Below, piece by piece: positions 1-6,328 of a stretch of 8,394 nt of DNA (within the stretch, counting starts at the first letter, position 1; every line of letters starts with the position of its first letter). The notes beneath the pieces are model-generated. The model saw only the letters and a program-made list of their open reading frames with translations, did no database searches and had not been told where the DNA came from. Origin of the DNA: Acidobacteriaceae bacterium (GTDB lineage: Bacteria; Acidobacteriota; Terriglobia; Terriglobales; Acidobacteriaceae). Both the position numbers and the translations under genes were made by a program. The stretch spans positions 1 through 8,394 of the forward strand of contig JASHUH010000202.1 of the NCBI GenBank assembly GCA_030040115.1. Direction: 5' to 3'.

Positions 1-2
1 AA

Positions 3-488
3 AACGAGAACAACGTCGAGGCGCACGTCAAAACCACGGGCCCCGAGATATGGAAGCAGACACAAGGCCGCGTCACGCATTTGTTTACCTCGCTGGGCAC
101 CTGCGGCACGGTGACTGGCGTGGGCCGGTTTCTGCGCGCCAAGAATCCGAAAGTCAAGATCATCGCCGTGCAACCCACGGAGGGTCACGATGTACCGGGC
201 TTGCGCAATGTTTCCCAGCTCGAGGTTTCGAAGCTCTTCGATTCCTCGCTCATCGACGACATACTCGAAGTGGATTTCAACCTCGCCTACACGCGCGCGT
301 TGGACCTGTGCCAAAATGAAGGCTTGTTGGCCGGTCCGAGTTCGGGCCTGATTCTCGAAGGCGCGCTGCAGATCGCCGCTCGCGATCAGCGCGGCTTCGG
401 CGTCATGATCTTCCCCGATAACATCTTCAAATACACCTCCAACATGGTCAAACATATCCCCGCACTTGAGCTTCAGGAGAAAAGGTGA
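3..488 (+). CDS. Cysteine synthase family PLP-dependent enzyme (3' part)
   Basis: This is the C-terminal 161 codons of a fold-type II PLP enzyme of the cysteine synthase/cystathionine beta-synthase family, which make cysteine from an activated serine and sulfide in the cytoplasm. The frame is open from base 3, so the 5' end and the PLP-binding lysine lie outside the window. The stretch SLGTCGTVTGVGRFL is the glycine-rich loop that holds the PLP phosphate, usually GTGGT/GTSGT; here the third position is Cys. Near the C-terminus, EGLLAGPSSG matches the segment whose serine contacts the PLP pyridine nitrogen. The stop at 486-488 lies 7 nt before a rhodanese start, suggesting one transcript and a role in sulfur assimilation. 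A cystathionine beta-synthase or O-phosphoserine sulfhydrylase specificity cannot be excluded from this fragment, so no symbol is given. Confidence 0.9.
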   Translation, partial: NENNVEAHVKTTGPEIWKQTQGRVTHLFTSLGTCGTVTGVGRFLRAKNPKVKIIAVQPTEGHDVPGLRNVSQLEVSKLFDSSLIDDILEVDFNLAYTRALDLCQNEGLLAGPSSGLILEGALQIAARDQRGFGVMIFPDNIFKYTSNMVKHIPALELQEKR

Positions 489-492
489 GGAG
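488..492 (+). promoter_or_regulatory. Ribosome binding site of the rhodanese gene, overlapping the upstream stop
   Basis: AGGAG begins on the last base of the upstream TGA (486-488) and sits 3 nt before the ATG at 496. It supports ATG 496 over the in-frame TTG at 466, which lies inside the upstream gene, and it suggests translational coupling. Confidence 0.65.
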
Positions 493-495
493 CTT

Positions 496-1341
496 ATGAC
501 AAATTACGCGCATCCCGAAATCCTGGTCGATACCGACTGGGTGAAACAGAATCTCGGAAAACCCGGGATCAAACTTATTGAGGTCGATGTGGACACGAAA
601 GCCTACGACGCGGGCCACATCGCGGACTCCATTGGCTTCAACTGGCAGAGCCAGCTTCAGGACCAGGTCCGCCGCGACATCATCGGCAAGCAGGAATTCG
701 AAAAGCTGTTGAGCGCCGCGGGCGTCTCTCCCAGCGACACGGTGATCCTGTATGGCGACAACAACAACTGGTTTGCCTCGTATGCTTTCTGGCTGTTCAA
801 AATGTACGGCCACAAAGATGTGCGCCTGATGAACGGAGGTCGCGTCAAGTGGCTCAACGAATCGGATAAGGAGCTGACGGCTGAACCGACCAAGATCACT
901 CCGACGCAGTACCATGCCAGCGAGCCGGATCTGAGCTTGCGCGCCCTGCTTTCCGAGGTGCTGAAGACGCAGGCGGAAAAGCGTCACAACCTGGTCGACG
1001 TGCGCAGCCCCGACGAATTTTCCGGCAAGGTCATCGCGCCTCCCGGAATGACCGAGACGGCGCAGCGCGGCGGCCATATTCCCGGGGCCAAAAGCATTCC
1101 CTGGAGCACGGCGGCCAACCCCGACGGCACCTTCAAGTCAGCCGACGAGTTGCGCAAGATCTATTTGGAGGAAAAGGGCGTGGATCCCCAAAAAGACACC
1201 ATCGCCTATTGCCGCATCGGCGAGCGGTCGAGCCACACCTGGGTTGTGCTTAAGTATCTCCTGGGCCTGCCCAACGTGAAGAATTACGACGGGAGCTGGA
1301 CCGAATACGGCAGCATCGTCGGCGCGCCCATTGAAAAGTGA
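496..1341 (+). CDS. sseA: Thiosulfate sulfurtransferase (two-domain rhodanese)
   Basis: This 281-residue cytoplasmic protein is a tandem rhodanese that transfers sulfane sulfur from thiosulfate or a related donor to a thiophilic acceptor through a cysteine persulfide. The N-terminal domain (about residues 8-125) is the inactive type: its loop YGDNNNW has Asp88 where the catalytic Cys would be. The C-terminal domain (about 160-278) carries the active loop CRIGERS with Cys239, followed by SHTW and a C-terminal NYDGSWTEYG block. This is close to the SseA/CysA thiosulfate sulfurtransferases of actinobacteria. The ATG at 496 is chosen for its Shine-Dalgarno. Its position directly after a cysteine-synthase-type gene points to handling of thiosulfate or persulfide in cysteine metabolism. 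A 3-mercaptopyruvate sulfurtransferase is the main alternative; the active-site loop favours the thiosulfate type. Confidence 0.93.
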   Translation: MTNYAHPEILVDTDWVKQNLGKPGIKLIEVDVDTKAYDAGHIADSIGFNWQSQLQDQVRRDIIGKQEFEKLLSAAGVSPSDTVILYGDNNNWFASYAFWLFKMYGHKDVRLMNGGRVKWLNESDKELTAEPTKITPTQYHASEPDLSLRALLSEVLKTQAEKRHNLVDVRSPDEFSGKVIAPPGMTETAQRGGHIPGAKSIPWSTAANPDGTFKSADELRKIYLEEKGVDPQKDTIAYCRIGERSSHTWVVLKYLLGLPNVKNYDGSWTEYGSIVGAPIEK

Positions 1342-1401
1342 GATGCAGGGCACGCCGCCTGTTCCGGGCCGCACCCGCCGTCTGAGCGGGGATAGAGGCA
1401 T

Positions 1402-2553
1402 ATGCTCAAAGTATTCTGCGCTCCCAGTCGCTACACGCAGGGGCCCTATGCCACAAGGCAGCTTGGCCCCGAAATGCGCAAGCTGGGGGTGAAAGGACCG
1501 GTGCTCCTCGTCGCCGGGCGCAGCGCCATCCGCCTGCTCTCCCAGACCTGGGCGGACACCTTCGCGGATGCGGACATGCTCCATCGGGTGTTCGCATTCG
1601 GCGGCGAGTGTACAGCCGCGGAAATCCGGCGCGGCAGCCAGGCGGCGCGCGACGCCGCGGCGCGGGTAATCGTCGGAGCAGGCGGCGGCAAAGTATTGGA
1701 CACGGCGCGCGCGATCGCCTCCGATCTCTTGCTGCCCGTGATCAACTGTCCCACCATCGCTTCCAGCGACGCTCCGTGCAGCGCCCTTTCGGTCGTCTAC
1801 ACTGAGGCCGGAGCCTTCCAGGAATACCGCATTTACGGGCGCAATCCCGACCTGGTGCTGGTGGACACGGCCGTCATTGCCCAAAGCCCCGTGCGGCCTC
1901 TGGTCGCCGGCATGGGCGACGCTCTGGCCACCTGGTTCGAGGCCAAGGTGTGCGCCGATGGTGGCGTGAAAAATATGCGCGGAGGGGCATCGACGCGCAG
2001 TGCTCTCGCCCTGGCGGAACTTTGCTATAAGACGCTTCTCGCCGACGGAGTGGCCGCGATCGAAGCCTTGCAGTCCCGGGAGCCAAACGATGCGCTCGAA
2101 CGCCTGGTGGAGGCGAACACGCTGCTTTCCGGCCTGGGCTTCGAGTCTTCCGGGCTGGCTGCCGCCCACGCCATCCACAACGGGCTAACCACCGCGCCCG
2201 GTGCGCACAGCTATATGCACGGAGAAAAAGTGGCGTTTGGGCTGCTCGCCCAACTGATGCTCGAGTCGCAACCCTCCTCCGTTGTGCAAGAAGTGCTGGC
2301 GTTTTCGCGTAGCGTGGGCCTGCCCACAACGTTTGACGAAGTAGGCATCGCCAGCCCCAGCCAGGAACTCCTTGCAACCATTGCCGCGCGAGCCACGGCG
2401 CCGGGCGAAACCATCCACAATGAGCCGATGCCGGTGACCCCGAAAACAGTGGTGGAGGCGATGCGGGCGGCAGACGCCGCCGGGGCTGCGTTTCGCGGGT
2501 CGGGGCACGTCGCGAGGACAGAAAAATCAAACACCCACGCGCACGTTGTCTGA
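1402..2553 (+). CDS. gldA: Glycerol dehydrogenase (NAD+, iron-type alcohol dehydrogenase family)
   Basis: This 383-residue cytosolic enzyme oxidises glycerol to dihydroxyacetone with NAD+. The sequence follows E. coli GldA throughout. GAGGGKVLDTA at about residues 92-102 is the NAD-binding glycine-rich turn. TIASSDAPCSALSVVYT follows, and GMGDALATWFEA supplies Asp173. FESSGLAAAHAIHNG supplies His256 and YMHGEKVAFG supplies His273, so all three expected metal ligands are present. The start ATG at 1402 has GGGGA (1388-1392) and AGAGG (1394-1398) upstream. E. coli GldA has 367 residues, and the last ~15 residues here (around GSGHVARTEK to the end) have no counterpart I recognise. They run into a gene remnant on the other strand, so the original stop may have been lost. 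The gene lies 60 nt after sseA, possibly on the same transcript, and converges with the D-amino-acid enzyme gene. Confidence 0.93.
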   Translation: MLKVFCAPSRYTQGPYATRQLGPEMRKLGVKGPVLLVAGRSAIRLLSQTWADTFADADMLHRVFAFGGECTAAEIRRGSQAARDAAARVIVGAGGGKVLDTARAIASDLLLPVINCPTIASSDAPCSALSVVYTEAGAFQEYRIYGRNPDLVLVDTAVIAQSPVRPLVAGMGDALATWFEAKVCADGGVKNMRGGASTRSALALAELCYKTLLADGVAAIEALQSREPNDALERLVEANTLLSGLGFESSGLAAAHAIHNGLTTAPGAHSYMHGEKVAFGLLAQLMLESQPSSVVQEVLAFSRSVGLPTTFDEVGIASPSQELLATIAARATAPGETIHNEPMPVTPKTVVEAMRAADAAGAAFRGSGHVARTEKSNTHAHVV

Positions 2554-2596
2554 ACGACATCCACCATCTGATGCCGCAAATCGAGGATGATGAACG
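2548..2596 (-). pseudogene. Remnant of the 3' end of a second DSD1/D-threonine-aldolase-type gene
   Basis: These 49 bases match 40 of 49 with bases 2697-2745, the very end of the intact D-amino-acid enzyme gene, in the same orientation and 149 nt away. Read on the - strand in the matching frame it gives ILDLRHQMVDVVQT against ILDARYQVVDVVQT in the intact gene. Over the 16 aligned codons 11 residues agree; two differences are synonymous, and Y/H and V/M are mild. The frame then runs on without the expected Phe-Phe-stop. Upstream, the conserved HPCTTFDKW segment is absent. I read this as the degenerate tail of a paralogue or of a duplication of the neighbouring gene. A chance match is unlikely but not excluded at this length. 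Confidence 0.6.
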
Positions 2597-2686
2597 GTCC
2601 AACCAGACCCCGGGTTCTGGAAGCTCGCCAACCAGAGGGGATGGGCAGGGGGCGAAGCTCAAAACGCGCTGCAAAGGTTCGCTGGA

Positions 2687-3946
2687 TCAAAAAAACGTCT
2701 GCACGACATCGACCACCTGATACCGCGCATCGAGGATGGGGAGCGTGCGCCACTTATCGAACGTCGTGCACGGGTGGCGCACGTCGAAGCCGATCATATC
2801 GCCCACGCGAAGATCGTCGCCGGGCGCGATGCGCATAAACGCATGCTGGTCCATCAATTTTGTCAGAGTCCAATGAGAAGGGGCAGCTTTCGGCAAGTCT
2901 CCGCCGGGGCGAAAATGCAGCCCGGGAACCGGCAGACCGGAGTCGAAAGCGGCATCGCGCTTGCCGAGAGTGATGATCGCTGTTTCTTCCTCCGGGACCG
3001 ACTGCACGTAGGCCCACACCTGCAGCGCGGGCATAAGGCCCTCATGCATTTTGCGCGCAATCGGGTTGTGGTCGAGAATCCTTGCCTGCGCCTCCCGGTA
3101 GGCGCCGACGTCGTGAGTCAGATAACAGCCCGGACGGAGAACGATGTGAAACCGGTCCCCGAGATTCGCCGCAGAGAACTCTTCGGCCACCACGTCATAC
3201 CATGCGGAGCCTGCGCCCGAAAGCAGAATGGGCGTGCGCGGGAAACGCCCTTCGGAATCCAGGCGCCGCGCGACATCGACCGCACGGCGTAAAAAGGCGC
3301 GAATGGAGGCTTCATCGTCGAGAACTCCTTCATACATTTCAATCCCGCGGAGAAGAAGTGTTTCTCGCCACTGCAAAAGCGCGCCAAGCAGCGCCTGCAA
3401 CTGCTCGTCGTTGCGAACGCCGGTGCGCCCGCCCATGGCGCCCAGTTCGAGCAACACCTGGAGGCGCTGCCCGGATTTCGAAAAATAACAGCCCAACTGC
3501 TGGGCCTGCGCAGCCGAGTCGACCAGGCAGTAATAATCGAACTCCGGGTCTTGAAGCAGACGCGCGATGATGGCCATGTTCTCTTGCCCGATGAGCTGAT
3601 TGGCCATGAGAACGCGCCGGACGCCGTGGGCGTACGCCACCAGCGTTTGATGCGCGGTGGCCAGGGTGATGCCCCAGGCGCCGTTGCGCAACTGCATTTC
3701 GAACAAGCGCGGCGCCATCGTGGTTTTGCCGTGCGGCGCAAGGCGCATGCCATACGCGTCGATGAACTCCCGCATCCAGCCCAGGTTGTGCACGAGCTTG
3801 TCTTGATAGAGAACCGCTGTGGGAAGCGTGAGGTCTTCGTGGAGAAGGCTCCAGCCCTTGCGCGCGATCTGCTCGGGCTCCAGGGCGCGGTCGAGAAATC
3901 CCAGCCCCTTATGGAGCGGACTTACCAGGTTTGTGAACGTGGACAT
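2687..3946 (-). CDS. DSD1/D-threonine-aldolase-type PLP enzyme (D-amino acid dehydratase/deaminase)
   Basis: This 419-residue cytoplasmic enzyme has the fold-type III (alanine racemase-like) PLP barrel followed by a D-serine-dehydratase-like C-terminal domain. RLAPHGKTTMAP carries the probable PLP lysine (Lys74). LLELGAMGGRTGVR and LLSGAGSAWYD fit barrel cofactor-binding segments. RHPCTTFDKW near the end has the His391-x-Cys393 pair that binds zinc in this family. Relatives deaminate D-serine, cleave D-threonine, or act on beta-hydroxy D-amino acids; the exact substrate cannot be read here. The frame is open up to 4024, but GGAAGAG at 3959-3953 sits 6 nt before the ATG at 3946, so that start is preferred; the adjacent ATG at 3949 is possible. 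The gene is divergent from ridA, whose product removes the enamine/imine such enzymes release. The neighbouring deacylase and GntP/DsdX fragments support D-amino-acid catabolism. Confidence 0.87.
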   Translation of the reverse strand: MSTFTNLVSPLHKGLGFLDRALEPEQIARKGWSLLHEDLTLPTAVLYQDKLVHNLGWMREFIDAYGMRLAPHGKTTMAPRLFEMQLRNGAWGITLATAHQTLVAYAHGVRRVLMANQLIGQENMAIIARLLQDPEFDYYCLVDSAAQAQQLGCYFSKSGQRLQVLLELGAMGGRTGVRNDEQLQALLGALLQWRETLLLRGIEMYEGVLDDEASIRAFLRRAVDVARRLDSEGRFPRTPILLSGAGSAWYDVVAEEFSAANLGDRFHIVLRPGCYLTHDVGAYREAQARILDHNPIARKMHEGLMPALQVWAYVQSVPEEETAIITLGKRDAAFDSGLPVPGLHFRPGGDLPKAAPSHWTLTKLMDQHAFMRIAPGDDLRVGDMIGFDVRHPCTTFDKWRTLPILDARYQVVDVVQTFF

Positions 3947-3952
3947 CATGGA

Positions 3953-3959
3953 CTCTTCC
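3953..3959 (-). promoter_or_regulatory. Ribosome binding site deciding the start of the D-amino-acid enzyme
   Basis: GGAAGAG on the - strand lies 6 nt before ATG 3946 and only 3 nt before ATG 3949. The further upstream in-frame ATGs at 3961 and 4024 have no comparable site. Confidence 0.5.
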
Positions 3960-4052
3960 ATTTCAGTGATAGCGGGTTGCGGACCTGCGTTTACAGGACA
4001 TTTGCCTTGGCGAGAGAGTGACACCGGTTAGTCTATACTTTGAAGCTGCGTC

Positions 4053-4166
4053 GTGGTCATTTGTGATGCGTTCATCCGGAACGCATGGGTGTATGACGGC
4101 AGCGGCGGCGAACCCGCGTGCGCCCAGGTGGCCATGCGCGAGGGCCAAATCTGCGCCATCGGAGCG
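4053..4166 (+). pseudogene. N-terminal fragment of an N-acyl-D-amino-acid deacylase (D-aminoacylase)
   Basis: From a GTG at 4053 the frame reads about 37 residues, including DAFIRNAWVYDGSGG and VAMREGQICAIG. This is the opening beta-strand pattern of amidohydrolases of the D-aminoacylase family (typically D-LLIRNARVxDGSG...DVAVRDGRIAAIG). These zinc enzymes hydrolyse N-acyl-D-amino acids and are normally close to 500 residues long. After Ile-Gly the homology stops abruptly. The PGFIDxHTH metal-binding motif expected about 25 residues later never appears, and the frame continues only as an overlap of ridA. I infer a large deletion that joined the first codons of the deacylase to the ridA leader. 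A real short leader peptide is less likely, because the match is to a domain start with no function alone. Confidence 0.7.
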
Positions 4167-4194
4167 CGACCAAATGGAGTCAATAGAGAACAAG

Positions 4195-4200
4195 AGGAGG
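4195..4200 (+). promoter_or_regulatory. Strong Shine-Dalgarno of ridA
   Basis: A complete AGGAGG lies 7 nt before the ATG at 4208, an ideal spacing. It fixes the ridA start and shows that the gene still has an intact initiation region directly beside the broken deacylase fragment. Confidence 0.75.
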
Positions 4201-4207
4201 AAGCGGC

Positions 4208-4600
4208 ATGGAAATCAAGCGATACGGCGCGGAAGGCGGCAAGGGCGCGGGCGGCCAGCAGATGCCGTTTGCGCGCGCGGTGCAGGCCGGGGGATGGCTT
4301 TATGTTTCCGGGCAGGTGCCCATGGTGAACGGTGAAGTGGTGGCGGGCAATATCGGCGCCCAAGCCGAGCAGGCAATTCGCAACCTGCTTGCGGTGCTCG
4401 CCGAAGCAGGCTACGGCGCGGAGCACGTGGTCCGTTGCGGAGTCTGGCTCCAGGATCCCCGCGATTTTGCCGCCTTCAACGCCGTCTTCCGGCGGATTTT
4501 CGGCGAGCATCCCCCGGCCCGTTCCTGTGTGCAGTCCAGCATGATGGTCGATTGCAAAATCGAAATCGATTGCGTTGCCTTCAGGCCCGGGGAGAGTTGA
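4208..4600 (+). CDS. ridA: RidA/YjgF/UK114 family enamine/imine deaminase
   Basis: This complete 130-residue protein has the size of the RidA family, small trimeric cytosolic enzymes that hydrolyse reactive enamines/imines (such as 2-aminoacrylate) released by PLP-dependent dehydratases. The signature regions are present: WLYVSGQVP with GNIGAQAEQAIRNL following, and PPARSCVQ with Arg105, the conserved residue that holds the substrate carboxylate. KIEIDCVAF near the end includes Glu119, matching the conserved glutamate of the active form. It therefore looks catalytically competent. The neighbour, a D-serine-dehydratase-like PLP enzyme read divergently about 260 nt away, would be a natural source of its substrate. 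It is the only intact + strand gene between two truncated partners. The specific subgroup and preferred imine cannot be told from sequence alone. Confidence 0.92.
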   Translation: MEIKRYGAEGGKGAGGQQMPFARAVQAGGWLYVSGQVPMVNGEVVAGNIGAQAEQAIRNLLAVLAEAGYGAEHVVRCGVWLQDPRDFAAFNAVFRRIFGEHPPARSCVQSSMMVDCKIEIDCVAFRPGES

Positions 4601-4663
4601 GCTTCGCGCTCTTCTTCCTCGTTCATCCATGCAGTCCACACCCGCGATCCGGCTTCCGAGGCG

Positions 4664-4804
4664 ATGCTCGGCCCTCATAGCATCTTCCTTTTGACCGCGG
4701 CGGTTGTGGCTGTCACTGGACTGATTCTCCTCATCGCAGTTTGCAAGCTGAATCCATTCCTCTGCCAGACCATCGTCTCCGTGACCGCGCGGCTATTCAG
4801 CATG
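4664..4804 (+). pseudogene. N-terminal fragment of a GntP-family permease (gluconate/D-serine transporter DsdX type)
   Basis: An ATG at 4664 opens a frame whose first ~45 residues form a hydrophobic helix (FLLTAAVVAVTGLILLIAV), then KLNPFL and a second helix start. This is the pattern at the start of GntP-family proton symporters; E. coli DsdX has KFHPFL at the same place. These permeases have about 440-450 residues and import gluconate, D-serine or related acids. After about base 4804 the frame becomes polar and ends at 5020 with no further membrane segment. I found no continuation in the other two + frames, so the rest seems deleted. From 4805 to 4982 I recognise nothing on either strand; a short - strand frame there has no family resemblance. 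The identification rests on a short segment, strengthened by the neighbouring D-amino-acid genes. Confidence 0.6.
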
Positions 4805-4982
4805 GCGGCAACGCAGGCGCTCCGATCCGGCCCGGTCGGCCAAGGAAATGCGCGGCAATGGCGGCCATATCTCCAGGCGCCTGTCATAAGTCGCCAGAAT
4901 GTAGAGAATATCGGACAAATGCCCAGCGTCGGGAATCGCTCACGCGAGCCGCGTTGGAGGGCGGTCAGAGTAGGGGAGTCGT

Positions 4983-6146
4983 CTATTGGTCCGTGTTATT
5001 TTTGCGCGCGCCGGGGGTGAGCTTTCTGATGAGAAATTCCTGCAAGAGATTTTCGGCGCCGCCTAGGGCGAGGCCAATTCCCGCATTCTCAAAGGTGAGC
5101 TGCAGGCCGGTGCGGTCGCTGCTCGGGTAGTAGAGATTTGAGATTCCGGCTGCCGCCAGTCCTCCGAGAATCGGCGAATAGGCCGGCTGCCAGCGGCCAT
5201 TGTCGCCCTTGCAGATGACGGTTGTCTCCAGGGCGTACCAGATGCGCGAGCCGACGCTCCCGGTTCCTTTCACGAAGTAGCGCGGGTCCTGCTTCAGAAG
5301 CGATGGCAGAATGGCGCCGCCCAGCATCGTGGCGTCAAACGTGTCGACATAGCCGGCTCCGAAGCGCTTGGCGTAGCCCTGGGCGCCTTGGCCGTATCCC
5401 GCGAAAGTGTTGTCGGCCTGCTCCAGCCCGGCAGAGGCCCCGTTGAGAGCCCAGGTAACGGGGTCGATGCTCGATTTCCAGGCAAGCTGAAATTTTTGGC
5501 GCGTGGTTAACGGCGCGGCGTGATTGTCATAACTGATATAGAAATTCGGAAACACGCCTAAAACGCGCTGCTTTTCTTCCACGTTGAGCTGGGCCTGGGC
5601 GATTTCAACCTGGGAGGCGGTGACGCGAACTTCGCTGACGGCGGCGGCGAGGGGCAGGACGATGCTTTGGGCATCGTAGTTTTCGCCTGCCTGCAACACT
5701 CCGGAAACCGACCGGGTGAGAAAGCCGCGCGAAGAAAGGGTGAGCCGGAACGGGCCGGCGGGAAGGTTGGTGAAATCGAATGCGCCGTTGGCGTCGGTGA
5801 CCTGCGTGATATGTGCCGGCGGAGGGGTGGACCCCGTTTCGACGAGCGTTACGTGCACTCCCTGGTACACCGTTCCATCGCCGCCTTCAACCACGCCGTG
5901 TATGGTTGCGCCGCTTGCCCCGGGTGACGCTGGGGCTGACGCGCCGCCGGAGGCTGAACCTTCGGCGCCGGGAGCAGAGATGGATGGCGGCGTGGAGGAA
6001 GGCGGGCGCGCATTCTGCGTCCACAGGGTTGGCGTCCCAACCAGCAACGCAAGCACCAGAAGAGCAAGGACGGAATACGCGCTCCGCGGCGGGCAGGCGG
6101 GCGGGCAATGGCTGAAATGGGGCCAATTTCCGATGGTCACGCCCAT
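4983..6146 (-). CDS. Secreted carboxypeptidase-regulatory-like domain protein, acidobacterial type
   Basis: This 387-residue protein has a basic, Pro/Cys-rich N-terminus and one hydrophobic segment at about residues 23-43 (VLALLVLALLVG), consistent with a signal peptide. A Pro/Ser/Gly/Ala-rich low-complexity linker (about 47-79) follows. A carboxypeptidase-regulatory-like beta-sandwich spans about 80-168 (TIHGVVEGGDGTVYQGVHVTL, then DANGAFDFTNLPAGPFRLTL). The C-terminal region (about 196-378) is rich in Gly and aromatics, with PNFYISYDNHAAPLT and KQDPRYF, and recurs in acidobacterial proteins. It may sit in or at the outer membrane. No catalytic function is recognised; the regulatory-like domain alone suggests a cell-surface or transport-related role. 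The ATG at 6146 is preferred; a TTG at 6158 is also in frame, and GGGGAG lies upstream at a poor distance from either. The gene lies downstream of, and in the same direction as, the AsmA-like gene. Confidence 0.8.
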   Translation of the reverse strand: MGVTIGNWPHFSHCPPACPPRSAYSVLALLVLALLVGTPTLWTQNARPPSSTPPSISAPGAEGSASGGASAPASPGASGATIHGVVEGGDGTVYQGVHVTLVETGSTPPPAHITQVTDANGAFDFTNLPAGPFRLTLSSRGFLTRSVSGVLQAGENYDAQSIVLPLAAAVSEVRVTASQVEIAQAQLNVEEKQRVLGVFPNFYISYDNHAAPLTTRQKFQLAWKSSIDPVTWALNGASAGLEQADNTFAGYGQGAQGYAKRFGAGYVDTFDATMLGGAILPSLLKQDPRYFVKGTGSVGSRIWYALETTVICKGDNGRWQPAYSPILGGLAAAGISNLYYPSSDRTGLQLTFENAGIGLALGGAENLLQEFLIRKLTPGARKNNTDQ

Positions 6147-6328
6147 GCCTTGACGCAAACTCCCCTTCTTCGGGTGCGATCTGGCGATCTGATCCGCTGC
6201 GGTTTTAGACGAAAAGCCTGCGCCCGAAGTTGACCGCGGCTTGGTGCGCTCTTACCGCCCGTGGCGCATGCATTTGCCAAACAGGCCGAACTGGTTTGAG
6301 ACCTGCCGGATGCGGGCGCCTCAGCATT

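Noticed and set aside
448..1077. A 209-codon - strand open frame opposite the rhodanese gene
   Set aside because: Antisense to a gene with intact catalytic motifs, and no family resemblance.
1138..2178. A 346-codon open frame on the - strand opposite sseA and gldA
   Set aside because: It lies wholly opposite two well-supported genes, has an Arg/Gly/Ala-rich composition typical of shadow frames in GC-rich DNA, and resembles no family I know.
4007..4039. Possible promoter: TTGGCG with a TATACT box before the deacylase fragment
   Set aside because: The TATACT is a good -10 match, but the spacer is 21 nt, well beyond the usual 16-18, and no better -35 box is at the right distance.
4599..4620. 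Small hairpin GAGC-TTCGC-GCTC followed by a pyrimidine run after ridA
   Set aside because: The stem is only 4 bp and the following run is mixed C/T, too weak for an intrinsic terminator.
4802..4940. Short - strand open frame (about 45 codons, includes DILYILATYDRRLE) in the gap after the permease fragment
   Set aside because: It has no evident ribosome site or start and no family I recognise; kept only as an unexplained stretch.
6278..6298. Bulged hairpin CAAACAG/CTGGTTTG downstream of the AsmA-like gene
   Set aside because: It has seven pairs with a bulge and no T-run on the transcribed side, so it does not qualify as a terminator.
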